Positions 36,436 through 47,615 are shown, counted from the stretch's first letter. The stretch: 64,000 nucleotides of DNA from Psychrobacter urativorans (GCF_904846695.1 NZ_CAJHBR010000001.1:124001-188000), one strand, 5' to 3'. Made by a program: numbers and translations. The notes: generated by a model not told the origin, from the sequence alone.

Positions 36436-36855
36436 ATGTTAAAAAATATAATTGGCTTGCTGGCAGGATTACTATTTGGTTTTGGACTACTGATATCGGG
36501 AATGACTGACCCAGTAAAAGTGCAAGGGTTCTTAGATGTATTTGGCGCTTGGGATATCTCTCTAGCGCTAGTGATGGGTGGCGGCTTGATGGTGGCTATC
36601 GTCGGGGTACAACTAGCTAAGCGTCAGGGTAACAGTTGGATAGGCACGCTAATTGAGATGCCAACCAAAACTACAATCAATAAAAAACTGCTAATTGGAG
36701 CAATGTTGTTCGGTATCGGTTGGGGCTTAGTCGGTATCTGTCCGGGACCAGGGATTGTGTTGCTCGGTACAGGTCAGTGGCAAGCTTATGTATTTATACC
36801 AGCGATGATTATAGGTATGTTGCTATATCAATGGTTAGAGCCCAAGCTAGGCTGA
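36436..36855 (+). CDS. YeeE/YedE-family (DUF6691-like) transporter subunit, second half
   Basis: This 139-residue inner-membrane protein has the partner signature GICPGPGIVLLGTG with Cys102, and LLFGFGLLISGMTDPVKVQG near the N-terminus. It lies 112 bases after the first half and is closed by a strong terminator, so the two probably form an operon and a heteromeric sulfur-compound channel. Confidence 0.85.
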   Translation: MLKNIIGLLAGLLFGFGLLISGMTDPVKVQGFLDVFGAWDISLALVMGGGLMVAIVGVQLAKRQGNSWIGTLIEMPTKTTINKKLLIGAMLFGIGWGLVGICPGPGIVLLGTGQWQAYVFIPAMIIGMLLYQWLEPKLG

Positions 36856-36894
36856 TATAAGTCTGCAACCGCTATGACCATTTGTCTGGCGACT

Positions 36895-36934
36895 AAAAAG
36901 CCAGCCTATAAGTTAACTCTAGGCTGGCTTTTTT
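36895..36934. terminator. bidirectional terminator between the YeeE pair and the acyl-CoA synthetase
   Basis: A 14-bp stem (AAAAAGCCAGCCTA / TAGGCTGGCTTTTT) with T runs on both strands lies between convergent genes. Confidence 0.9.
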
Positions 36935-36975
36935 ATCGTCAAAAACCTTATATTATAAAACAAAATTTTAATAGC

Positions 36976-38640
36976 TTATTTGTTTGAAGGCGTCACCTTA
37001 GAGCTTTCATGCGCTAACGACTTAGCCGCTTGGCGCAGTTCAAATTTTTGTACTTTACCGGTGCTGGTTTTTGGAATTTCAGCGAAGATAATATGCTTAG
37101 GAACTTGAAAGCCAGCTAGATGCTGCTTGCAATGCTCAATAACTTGGTTACGTTGTAAAACGCTACCAGTATAGATTTCAATAAAAGCGACAGGTACTTC
37201 ACCCCACTTATCATCGGGTGCAGCAACGACGGCACAGCTTAAAACTTCAGGCATTTTATATAAAACATTCTCAACCTCGATACTGGAGATATTCTCACCA
37301 CCAGAGATGATAATATCTTTGAGCCTATCCATGATTTTAATATAGCCATCGGGGTATTTGACCCCTAAGTCTCCAGTACGGAACCAGCCATCAGCAAACG
37401 CCGCTTCAGTAGCTTTGCGGTTTTTTAGATAGCCTTTCATTATCATATTACCGCGCAGTGCCAGCTCACCTATCTCTTCACCATCAGCTTTGACCAGCTC
37501 AGTGCTGCCTTGTTTGAACACTTCAAACCCATTCATCAGATGGGAGGGTACTCCTTGACGAGACTTCTTCTGTGCACGCTCAACGATATTCAAATCAGCC
37601 CATTCTGGCTGCTCAGCGCACACAGTTACTGGCCCATACGCTTCGGTCAGACCATAAACGTGAGTGATGTCGAAGCCCATTTCTTCCATTTGAGCCAGCA
37701 TAGTCTCAGACGGTGGTGCTCCTGCCACCCAGCCTTTAACGGCATGAGTAATGGCAGCTTTATATTCAGCTTTGCCATTAGCAATCATATTATGTACCAC
37801 CGGCGCTGAACAATAATGGCTCACTTCATATTTAGCAATCAGCTGCAAAATCAAGTCGGCATCCATCTTACGTAAGCAAACATTGACCCCAGCACGCTCA
37901 GCAATAGCCCACGGAAAGCACCAGCCATTACAATGAAATAGCGGTAGCGTCCATAAATAGGTGGGATGTTTGGGCATATCCCAATCTAAGATATTGGAGA
38001 CGGCATTCAGCGTAGCACCACGATGATGATAGACCACGCCTTTTGGGGTGCCAGTAGTGCCAGAAGTATAGTTAAGGGCAATAGCATCCCACTCATCGGC
38101 AGGCATCTCCCAATTATCTAAACAGTCTGAGCTGGCTAGCAACTCCTCATAACTCAACTGTCCAAAGCGCTCTACGTCAACAGCGCTATCGGTAGCATGA
38201 ATAACTATTAGCTTAGGAAAGGTCTCATCAATGATCTTAGCCAAAGCTGAAAACTCACTATCTAGAATCAATACTTTGGCTTCAGAATGCTGCAGACAAA
38301 AGGTCAGCGCATTGATATCTAAACGCGTATTTAAGGTGCACAAGACAGCACCTGACATCGGAACGCCAAAGGCACTCTCAACCATCGCCGGAGTATTAGG
38401 CATCATCACCGCAACGGTATCGTTTTTATCGATCCCTAGTTTGCGCAGGCCATCTGCCAGTTGTCGACAACGAATGAAGGTCTGCTGCCAAGTTTGAGTC
38501 AGGTGATTGGTTTCGAGATCATCATAGATAATGGCAGTCTGAGTGGGATAAGTGTAGGCAGTGCGAATGATAAAATCGATTGGGGTTAGCGGCTGATAGT
38601 TAGCTGGGTTCTTGCCAAGACCGGTATGAAAGTCAGTCAT
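36976..38640 (-). CDS. acyl-CoA synthetase (AMP-binding, medium-chain/DmdB-like)
   Basis: This 554-residue ANL-superfamily ligase activates a carboxylic acid to its CoA thioester through an acyl-AMP. The ATP-binding P-loop YTSGTTGTPKG is at residues 191-201. HVYGLTEAYGP, GWFRTGDLGVKYPDG and the C-terminal catalytic Lys in PKTSTGKVQKFEL are all intact. Overall pattern resembles AlkK/DmdB-type medium-chain or methylmercaptopropionate ligases; the substrate cannot be assigned. AAAGGA precedes the ATG. It diverges from fadH across 276 bases, so a shared fatty-acid context is likely. Confidence 0.88.
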   Translation of the reverse strand: MTDFHTGLGKNPANYQPLTPIDFIIRTAYTYPTQTAIIYDDLETNHLTQTWQQTFIRCRQLADGLRKLGIDKNDTVAVMMPNTPAMVESAFGVPMSGAVLCTLNTRLDINALTFCLQHSEAKVLILDSEFSALAKIIDETFPKLIVIHATDSAVDVERFGQLSYEELLASSDCLDNWEMPADEWDAIALNYTSGTTGTPKGVVYHHRGATLNAVSNILDWDMPKHPTYLWTLPLFHCNGWCFPWAIAERAGVNVCLRKMDADLILQLIAKYEVSHYCSAPVVHNMIANGKAEYKAAITHAVKGWVAGAPPSETMLAQMEEMGFDITHVYGLTEAYGPVTVCAEQPEWADLNIVERAQKKSRQGVPSHLMNGFEVFKQGSTELVKADGEEIGELALRGNMIMKGYLKNRKATEAAFADGWFRTGDLGVKYPDGYIKIMDRLKDIIISGGENISSIEVENVLYKMPEVLSCAVVAAPDDKWGEVPVAFIEIYTGSVLQRNQVIEHCKQHLAGFQVPKHIIFAEIPKTSTGKVQKFELRQAAKSLAHESSKVTPSNK

Positions 38641-38865
38641 GAGATAGTCCTTTGTGTTGTTTTAATTTTAATCGCTGTTAACCGATGGCGAGTGATATCT
38701 AGTATAGACAATAGCTGTCAAAAAGTAAGAGTATTTCGGTATGCTCTATAGCGGTTCAGTGCAAGCTAGTCGCCTTATTATTTTATTAATATAATAATCA
38801 CTCGTCAGTCGCTTGTGCTCGTAGCTGCTAATAATGGCATTATGTTACGATACATCAACTATTGA

Positions 38866-41094
<2,229 letters not shown>

Positions 41095-41115
41095 GATTTG
41101 ATATTTTAAGTTAAA

Positions 41116-41155
41116 TAAAAAAGCGGCTAGATTTATTATCTTGCCGCTTTTTTTT
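41116..41155 (+). terminator. Rho-independent terminator of fadH
   Basis: The stem AAAAAGCGGC / GCCGCTTTTT with a 16-base loop and continuing T residues lies about 22 bases past the fadH stop. Confidence 0.88.
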
Positions 41156-41314
41156 GATTGAAATTTAGTAGTTTAAATTTTTATAAGGTGGGTTATCCCA
41201 AGCGTAATCCGCCAAGTCTAAGAATTCGATGGTGAGTTACATTTAGTCTTAACTCTCTATGAGAGTTTGAAGAAACTAATTCGTTTTAAATAGACTAGAT
41301 TTATAATAGTTTTT

Positions 41315-41466
41315 GTAGGCTGTGGCTTTAGCTCAGCAACTAGGTAACAGTACTTTTTTGAGTAAAAATTTATTGCAAGTGATGAAAAGCAGTTTAGCTA
41401 ACTGGCGATAAACTACGTGGTGTTGCACGATACTAACAAAAGCGCTGGGCTAAAAGCGCCAGCCTA
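41315..41466. mobile_element. candidate MITE-like element with imperfect terminal inverted repeats
   Basis: GTAGGCTGTGGCTTTAGCTC (left end, from 41315) and the reverse complement of 41442-41466, which begins GTAGGCTGGCGCTTTTAGCC, are diverged copies of the same roughly 24-bp sequence in opposite orientation. They bound about 152 bp with no coding capacity. A third palindromic stretch, GGTGCGTGGAAAGCACC, lies nearby at about 41580. The 832-base gap between fadH and the SDR gene otherwise shows no gene. Confidence 0.45.
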
Positions 41467-41705
41467 CGGTAAAGCTAGTCTTTATATAGCTAACAAAGTA
41501 CTAAGCTTAACACTTATATAAATAGCAAAAGTTTTTAGCTTTGTAAAGTTCAATTGCCCTGCTTATTTTGTATAAAACGGTGCGTGGAAAGCACCCTACA
41601 AACTTATCGAACAAAGCCATTATTGCCTATATTCAACTTCTAATTTTTGCGTAATATTGACATTAATACACCCAGTTATCTAATTATTTAATCAATCATT
41701 TACAG

Positions 41706-41725
41706 ACAAAACAAAACAAAACAAA
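41706..41725. repeat. pentanucleotide repeat (ACAAA)x4
   Basis: Four perfect tandem ACAAA units lie about 200 bases upstream of the SDR start codon. They are outside any reading frame, so an effect could only be on promoter spacing or structure. Confidence 0.85.
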
Positions 41726-41926
41726 ATCTAAATATGTAAGAGTAATGCAATTAAAAGTAGTAACCCTGCAAAGCTTGTAACTTCTAGAGAACATTCAGAC
41801 AATTGCTATTTTATCTTTGATACCATCGTAGACTGATTTTTTGCAATATCTAATATAAAAGTCAAAAATTATAACTATTCTACGAGAATATTTAAATTTA
41901 TAATCATAACTATAAAGGTAAGTACG

Positions 41927-42667
41927 ATGAAATTATTAGCAGATAAAGTTGCGCTAGTCACTGGTGGCTCACAAGGTTTGGGCGAAGCACACGTGCGCAA
42001 ATTACATGAGGATGGCGCAAAAGTCATTATCACTGACGTCTTAGTTGATAACGGTGAGAAGCTAGCCAAAGAGCTGGGTGATAATGCCACTTTCGTTAAG
42101 CTCGATGTGACTGATCCTGACGCTTGGGATGCTGCTATCGAGCATGGCGAAAATACTTTTGGGCCAATAGATATCTTAGTAAATAATGCGGGTATCGATA
42201 TCATGAAGCCCTTTATCGAGTTTACAGGGGCAGATTTACAAAAGCTGTTAGATGTTAACCTGTTCGGTAACTTCTATGGCATGCAAAAAATCTTGCCATC
42301 TATGAAGAAGGCAGGCGGTGGCTCTATCGTCAATATCTCATCGCTAGAAGGCTTGCGTGGTACGGCCGGTAACTCTATCTATAATGCTTCTAAATTTGCC
42401 GCTACTGGCCTAACTAAAGCGGTTGCGCAAGAGTATGCTGAATATAACATTCGTGTGAACTCAGTGCATCCAGGCGCCATCCAAACCCCAGGTGTCGAAG
42501 CCGATGATATCAAAGATACTGTGCAAAACTATATCCAAAATATCCCGATGAAACGTATCGGTAAGCCTGAAGAAGTGGCCAAGATGGTAGCGTTTTTGGC
42601 ATCTGATAATTCAAGCTATTCAACGGGTGCAGAATTTATCGTTGACGGCGGTATTATGGCGACCTAA
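41927..42667 (+). CDS. short-chain dehydrogenase/reductase
   Basis: This 246-residue classical SDR has the cofactor motif TGGSQGLG at residues 12-19, NNAG at 86-89 and the catalytic Ser138/Tyr152/Lys156 arrangement (NISS... YNASK). Asp37 in ITDVLVDN after the second strand suggests NAD preference. The C-terminal PEEVAKMVAFLASDNSSYST and DGG are canonical. The substrate is unknown; similarity is to 3-oxoacyl reductase/glucose dehydrogenase-type SDRs. AAAGG lies before the ATG. The PLD-like gene follows after 83 bases. Confidence 0.9.
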   Translation: MKLLADKVALVTGGSQGLGEAHVRKLHEDGAKVIITDVLVDNGEKLAKELGDNATFVKLDVTDPDAWDAAIEHGENTFGPIDILVNNAGIDIMKPFIEFTGADLQKLLDVNLFGNFYGMQKILPSMKKAGGGSIVNISSLEGLRGTAGNSIYNASKFAATGLTKAVAQEYAEYNIRVNSVHPGAIQTPGVEADDIKDTVQNYIQNIPMKRIGKPEEVAKMVAFLASDNSSYSTGAEFIVDGGIMAT

Positions 42668-42750
42668 TAGGTTTAATTTTTTATAGTTAAACGGCCTTAG
42701 ATTTTATAATAATTAGGGCATGTCCTAATACATAATGGAAAATTTTTAAT

Positions 42751-44286
42751 ATGATTTTAAAAGCGCTCTTCTTTATTGTTGTCGTTACCGGGAGCGCTAT
42801 TCTCATCGCCCGATTGACCTTTTCCATTCCAGAAATAGAAGGGCGCATAGATACAACCGTGTTGCCAAAAGCGACCAGTGGGCCCTTAGCCGAATCGCTG
42901 ATTGATCTTGAAGCAGCCCATAAAGGGCTAACTGGGATTGCACCACTACAAAGTGGGGCTGATGCTTTTGCTGCACGGATACTGTTAGCCGATGCGGCTG
43001 TCTCAAGCATTGACGCTCAATACTATATTTGGCATGCTGATCTGACGGGGACTTTGCTACTTGATGCTTTGGTTCGCGCCGCCGATAGAGGGGTACGCGT
43101 TAGGCTGTTGCTAGATGACAATGGTACAACGGGAATCGATCCTGAGCTAGCAGCGCTTGCTGCCCATCCAAATATCGAAGTACGGCTGTATAATCCCTTT
43201 AATCTGCGCACGGCGAAGATATTATCTTATGGGTTTGATTTTTTCCGATTAAACCGAAGAATGCATAACAAATCCTTCACAGTAGATGGGCGCGCGACCA
43301 TAGTGGGTGGTCGAAACGTCGGTGATGAGTATTTTGGTACTGGTTTAACGCCACTTTTTGTTGATTTTGATGTTATGGCGGTAGGTAATATTGTTCCGCA
43401 GATTGCTGCTGATTTTGACCGCTATTGGGCGGCGCTATCTGTTTATCCAGCAGACTTAATTGTTGGAAAACCTAAAGTAAATGACCCGATTGGCACTCGA
43501 TTGGCTGGATTAAAGAACGATCCACAGATGAGCCAGTACAAGGCCATTTTGGAAAGCTCAGACATCGTGGCGTCCCTTGCAGCAGGGGAGCTTGATTTAG
43601 AGTGGACCACGGCTGTGTTAGTGAGTGATGATCCAATAAAAGGCCAAGGCGCCGTGCCTCGTGAAGATTTATTGGCAAGCCGGCTAAAGGATGCGGTAGG
43701 TGACATCAAGACCCGCCTCGATGGAGTTTCGGCTTATTTTGTTCCTGGAGCTGGGGGCGTAGAAGCTTTTGCTACGCTTGAGGCGCGCGGTATCGATGTA
43801 CGCATGCTGACCAACTCTATGCAAGCCACAGATGTACTGCCCGTCCATGCTGGTTATGCCAAGCGCCGCAAAGCCATGCTTGAAAGTGGCGTTGAGCTTT
43901 TTGAGCTACGTAGCAAAGCGGCACCTAATGCTAGCTCTAACCGTTTAGGGCCGTTCGGATCGACAGGAGCTAGTCTCCATTCAAAGACCTTTGCGATTGA
44001 TGGAGAGCGAATTTTTGTGGGATCGTTTAACTTTGACCCTCGCTCTACTAGATTAAATACTGAAATGGGTTTGCTTATCAATAGTGAGCAGATGGCGCAA
44101 AAAGTACACAAAGCATTCGATGAACAAATAAATGGACTGGCTTGGCGCGTTGAACAACGCGATGGGAAGTTGGTTTGGATCGATTCTAATACGGGGTCAG
44201 TGAGTACTTCGGAGCCTGGATCAAATCTGCTAAACAGTATCATTTTGACAGTCGTCGGCTGGCTACCAGTGGAATGGCTTTTATAA
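42751..44286 (+). CDS. phospholipase D-family protein (cardiolipin synthase-like)
   Basis: This 511-residue protein has an N-terminal membrane anchor (residues 4-24) and two HKD motifs, HNKSFTVDGRATIVGGRN (His172) and HSKTFAIDGERIFVGSFN (His410). Both are complete, so a PLD-type phosphatidyltransferase or phosphodiesterase is expected at the membrane, similar to ClsC/YmdC-type cardiolipin synthases. The C-terminus ends with another hydrophobic stretch. The coding sequence appears richer in G and C than its neighbours, with more GGC/GCC/CGC codons, hinting at acquisition; this is a visual impression. GGA precedes the ATG. Confidence 0.87.
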   Translation: MILKALFFIVVVTGSAILIARLTFSIPEIEGRIDTTVLPKATSGPLAESLIDLEAAHKGLTGIAPLQSGADAFAARILLADAAVSSIDAQYYIWHADLTGTLLLDALVRAADRGVRVRLLLDDNGTTGIDPELAALAAHPNIEVRLYNPFNLRTAKILSYGFDFFRLNRRMHNKSFTVDGRATIVGGRNVGDEYFGTGLTPLFVDFDVMAVGNIVPQIAADFDRYWAALSVYPADLIVGKPKVNDPIGTRLAGLKNDPQMSQYKAILESSDIVASLAAGELDLEWTTAVLVSDDPIKGQGAVPREDLLASRLKDAVGDIKTRLDGVSAYFVPGAGGVEAFATLEARGIDVRMLTNSMQATDVLPVHAGYAKRRKAMLESGVELFELRSKAAPNASSNRLGPFGSTGASLHSKTFAIDGERIFVGSFNFDPRSTRLNTEMGLLINSEQMAQKVHKAFDEQINGLAWRVEQRDGKLVWIDSNTGSVSTSEPGSNLLNSIILTVVGWLPVEWLL

Positions 44287-44290
44287 TCTA

Positions 44291-44346
44291 AAAACAGGGC
44301 TATATGTAGCCCCCAGCTGCAGAGGACTCACTAACGTCCCTGTTTT
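44291..44346 (+). terminator. candidate terminator of the PLD-family gene
   Basis: Arms AAAACAGGG and CCCTGTTTT are separated by 38 bases that contain a smaller GGGCTA/TAGCCC hairpin. The distal arm ends in TTTT. The element lies between convergent genes. Confidence 0.5.
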
Positions 44347-44406
44347 CTTATATTGTTTTCTTATGTTGTCTTCTTACATAGCGGTATATGAAAGGCTTCT
44401 TATAGC

Positions 44407-44823
44407 CTACCATGTGCCGATATTCTCCATGGAAATCCAAGGCTCGATGGGTGCCAAGCGCTCGCCACTTTGCAGCAGCTCGATTGAGATATTATTAGGG
44501 TCTTTAACAAAGGCCATATAGCCATCTCTAGGTGGTCGCAATATATCGACACCCGCTGCCCTAAATATTTCACATTGCTCATATACGTTATCGACTCTAA
44601 AGGCAAAGTGACCAAAGTTATTGCCGTTGCTATATTGTTCTTCATCCCAGTTGTGGGTGACCTCAATCTCTGGCGCTCCTTCATGAGTCGCTAAAAAATA
44701 TAAGCTAAACCTTCCTGATTCAGAATCCTTTTTTCTTAGCAGTTTAAGTCCCATTAGCTCGCAATAAAAAGCTAAAGTCTCCTCTAGTTTATTGGTGCGA
44801 ATCATTGCGTGTAAATATTGCAT
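44407..44823 (-). CDS. gloA: lactoylglutathione lyase (glyoxalase I)
   Basis: This metalloenzyme converts the methylglyoxal-glutathione hemithioacetal to S-lactoylglutathione. With the start at 44823 the protein is 138 residues, and the four metal ligands fall at His5, Glu54, His72 and Glu115 (MQYLHAMIRT, APEIEVTHNW, FGHFAFRVDN, ISIELLQSG). The open frame runs further upstream to 44928, but that would overlap lplA and lacks a ribosome binding site, whereas AAGG lies 7 bases before the 44823 ATG. It follows lplA by 31 bases, probably in one operon. Confidence 0.92.
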   Translation of the reverse strand: MQYLHAMIRTNKLEETLAFYCELMGLKLLRKKDSESGRFSLYFLATHEGAPEIEVTHNWDEEQYSNGNNFGHFAFRVDNVYEQCEIFRAAGVDILRPPRDGYMAFVKDPNNISIELLQSGERLAPIEPWISMENIGTW

Positions 44824-44854
44824 AAATTGCCTTATGATTGATTTATTTAAAGTT

Positions 44855-45868
44855 CTAACCTGTAATCGCACCGACCAACCAAGCAGAAAAGTCAGTAACT
44901 TGCGATGCCATTTCTGGTTGTGCCTCACTTAATGCAGCCAACTTAGCGCCAATAGTATCTTTATTATATTTAACCCCAGTTAGCGACTCTTTTAACGCCT
45001 CAATCAACTCCACATTTAAAGCGTCTGAAAAGATAACCGCCTCCGCAATCACCGCCTGTTTTACGTCCAAATGCAAATCAATTAGACCCCAGTCAAAGCG
45101 TGTCTCTAAATGATGGCTAAACTCTGGGGTTTTGCCAAAACGCCATTCCCAGTCGGCCATCTGCTGATAGTACTTATTTAAATGCGGCTCTTGTGCGAGA
45201 ATAGCCTCGTCCAACTCTTCAACCGGTATAGCTTCTACCTCCTGACCATAATGCTCACAGAAAGCTTCGATCATGGCTTGAGAGAGGGTCTCGTGGTTGA
45301 TAGCGTCATTAAATTCGACCAAATTTGCCACTCGTGAGCGTACTGACTTGATGCCTTTGGCTTGCAGTTTGAGCGGGTGTGGGTTGAGATAGTCGCCGAG
45401 CTTTTGCATATCGGCATTAACCAGTAAGGTGCCATGGTGAAAGCTGCGATCGACGCTGTGTTTAAACGCGCTACCGGATATCTTTCTATCGCCCACTTGC
45501 ATGTCATTGCGGCCTGAGAGAGTAGCGTCGACGCCTAATTTTTTAAGCGCATTAATGATAATAGTAAAGTTGGCGTCTTGGTCATAATCGGCTTTGGGCG
45601 ATAAAAAGGTAAAATTGGTATTGCCCAAGTCATGGAATACTGCGCCGCCACCACTTTGACGCCGCGCTAAAAAGACGTCGTCCTCTGCCATCTTATCGGT
45701 TTTGCATTCTACCCAAGGGTTTTGCGAACGGCCGATAACGACGGTTTCACTATTGCGCCATAAGAATAGGGTGTGCGAGTCGGGGTTGAGCGTATTAAAT
45801 ATCCAATCCTCGGTCGCTAAGTTAAACCATGGGTTAGTGACTTCTGATTTTAATATTCTTAGTTTCAT
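44855..45868 (-). CDS. lplA: lipoate-protein ligase A
   Basis: This enzyme ligates free lipoate to E2 and H proteins via lipoyl-AMP. LATEDWIFNTL, the lipoate-binding RRQSGGGAVFHDLGNTNFTF and GRNDMQVGDRKISGSAFK with the catalytic Lys are all present in the N-terminal domain. The C-terminal accessory domain (roughly residues 250-337) makes 337 residues, the E. coli-type full length. gloA lies immediately downstream. Confidence 0.95.
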   Translation of the reverse strand: MKLRILKSEVTNPWFNLATEDWIFNTLNPDSHTLFLWRNSETVVIGRSQNPWVECKTDKMAEDDVFLARRQSGGGAVFHDLGNTNFTFLSPKADYDQDANFTIIINALKKLGVDATLSGRNDMQVGDRKISGSAFKHSVDRSFHHGTLLVNADMQKLGDYLNPHPLKLQAKGIKSVRSRVANLVEFNDAINHETLSQAMIEAFCEHYGQEVEAIPVEELDEAILAQEPHLNKYYQQMADWEWRFGKTPEFSHHLETRFDWGLIDLHLDVKQAVIAEAVIFSDALNVELIEALKESLTGVKYNKDTIGAKLAALSEAQPEMASQVTDFSAWLVGAITG

Positions 45869-46083
45869 TATCTATCCTTTTTCTCGAATGATTTTCTATA
45901 TTGAATGTTATAAGTAGATACTGTCATTGTTGCTGATTCGAGGTTGGAATTCAATGGTGGTGTGGTAGAGAGCAGGGTTTTGGGCGTTTGAATATTGTGA
46001 TGTAGGGGGGAGTTTTGGTTAGATTTTGAGAATAGGGTTTATAGGTTTTTGAGGAATAATTAGTTGCTGTAGCTAATCCTTGA

Positions 46084-46118
46084 GAAGCGTTGAAAAATTA
46101 CACTGTAATTTTAGCTTC
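46084..46118. repeat. composite hairpin upstream of lplA
   Basis: AAAATTAC / GTAATTTT with a 3-base loop sits inside an outer GAAGC / GCTTC stem. It lies 216 bases upstream of lplA on the complementary strand. It lacks a T tail. Confidence 0.65.
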
Positions 46119-46172
46119 GCAAGTAAAAAATCTTTAAATAGAGTTTTTTGAGACATCTATACCTAGCTTGTC

Positions 46173-46253
46173 GATGGCGATGCGGACTATGACTGGTGGT
46201 GGTCGCTCGAATGTTGGAACGCCACCAGACAAACTAGTCCGCACGCCACCATC
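46173..46253. repeat. REP-like extragenic inverted repeat, 81 bp
   Basis: GATGGCGATGCGGACTA (46173-46189) and TAGTCCGCACGCCACCATC (46235-46253) pair almost completely. Inside, CTGGTGG / CCACCAG forms a second stem. The element is locally GC-rich in very AT-rich surroundings. It lies in the 733-base gap between lplA and the Doc module, which otherwise contains no supported gene. Confidence 0.7.
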
Positions 46254-46601
46254 TGCGTTAGGATATCGCTACTATCAGGACTAGCGGTGAGATCTAATAC
46301 TTCCTATATATCTGTCGTAATTATAATTAAATGAATTTGCAGTAAATCATGATTTTAATTTATAGGTTAGTGCTTTAGCTTATAAAGTTAAAAATAAGAA
46401 AAGCTAGGAAAAAGATCCAGTCTAAGGTTTCTTTGCATTAAGATTAGAGAACTACTTATCTAAACTCAATGATCCCTTATTGAAGGATTATACAAGTGTT
46501 AAGTAATAATAGTCGAAATAATATAGACTAAATACAATTAGACTTTAAATAAAAATTATTAACTCATATGAATTATTATTTGATACTAAAAGGAGTTAAA
46601 A

Positions 46602-47615
46602 ATGGCTAAGAACCTTACGGAATCTTCCCATGACCGTCAAAATATTCTTAATAATCGTTATGCCTTAAAGCAGGCAGAAAAGCGTATGGAACCAGGTGGT
46701 ACTTTCTATGATGGAGAACTTGTATTTACAAAGCAACAAGTGATGACATTATTCGAAATAGGAGATGCAACTATTGAACGTTATCTTGCATCACATGATG
46801 ACGAATTAAAAAGTAATGGTTATCAAGTTTTAAGAGGAAATAAACTTAGAAAATTCAAGGATTTAGCTTTTGGTACCCTCATCAATGAGGGTACCAAAAC
46901 GAGCGTATTAGGTATCTTTTCATTTCGAGCTGTTTTGAATCTTGGTATGCTATTGACAGAAAGTGAACCTGCTAGAATGCTTCGATCTCATTTATTAGAT
47001 ATTGTGTTAGATGTTATGGCAGAAAAAGTTGGAGGACATACAAAATATATTAATCAGCGTGATGAAAACTTTCTATTAGCCTCATTTCAAGAAGATAACT
47101 ATCGTCAGTTATTTACAGACGCTTTAGATAATTATATAGAGGGTAATAAGTGGAAATATGGAATTTTCACTAATTTAATTTACCAAAGCGTATTTAAGGA
47201 AAATGCTACAGAATATAAAAAAATATTAAAACTAGCTAAAAAGGATAAAATTCGTGAAACGATGTATTCTGAAGTGCTGACATTAATTGCTAGTTTTGAG
47301 TCTGGAATAGCTCATGAGTTTAAGCTCGCTAGCAATAAAAAAGGAGCTAAGCTTACCCAAAAAGAAGCAAAGGAGCTAATAAGTGGTTTTGAAAACCATC
47401 CATTGTTTAGACCTCTAATTACAGACGCTCGTACTAAAATGGCAAGTCGCGATTTGTGTTTTAGAGATGCTCTACATGAAAAGCTAGAAGCATACATTCA
47501 AGCTGTTCCAGAAGCAGATTTCGAAAAGTTCTTAGGAGAGAAAAGCCGTTCACTTGAAGAACAGCTAAGCGATCCTGAAACTTTAGCTGTTTTTAAACGT
47601 TTGAAGGATAGATGA
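46602..47615 (+). CDS. RhuM/KilA-N-like putative DNA-binding protein, partner of Doc toxin
   Basis: A 337-residue soluble protein. Residues 42-90 (FTKQQVMTLFEIGDATIERY, then NGYQVLRGNKLRKFKDL) resemble the N-terminal helix-turn-helix-like region of RhuM-type proteins. A mostly helical C-terminal region follows (VLGIFSFRAVLNLGMLL; GGHTKYINQRDENFLLASF; ARTKMASRDLCFRDAL). I recall similar proteins encoded directly before Fic/Doc genes. The stop is one base before the doc ATG, so they form one operon, and this protein is the likely antitoxin or repressor. The ribosome binding site AAAAGGAG is strong. Codon use is AT-rich. A perfect 15-bp inverted repeat lies within residues 89-100. The role is inferred from context. 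Confidence 0.75.
   Translation: MAKNLTESSHDRQNILNNRYALKQAEKRMEPGGTFYDGELVFTKQQVMTLFEIGDATIERYLASHDDELKSNGYQVLRGNKLRKFKDLAFGTLINEGTKTSVLGIFSFRAVLNLGMLLTESEPARMLRSHLLDIVLDVMAEKVGGHTKYINQRDENFLLASFQEDNYRQLFTDALDNYIEGNKWKYGIFTNLIYQSVFKENATEYKKILKLAKKDKIRETMYSEVLTLIASFESGIAHEFKLASNKKGAKLTQKEAKELISGFENHPLFRPLITDARTKMASRDLCFRDALHEKLEAYIQAVPEADFEKFLGEKSRSLEEQLSDPETLAVFKRLKDR

Noticed and set aside
42687..43010. Minus-strand ORFs opposite the PLD-family gene (also 43443-43709 and 43854-44243)
   Set aside because: They are complementary shadows of a strongly conserved plus-strand gene.
44824..44928. Upstream extension of the gloA reading frame
   Set aside because: It would overlap lplA, has no ribosome binding site, and places residues before the conserved MQYLH start that holds the metal ligand His5.
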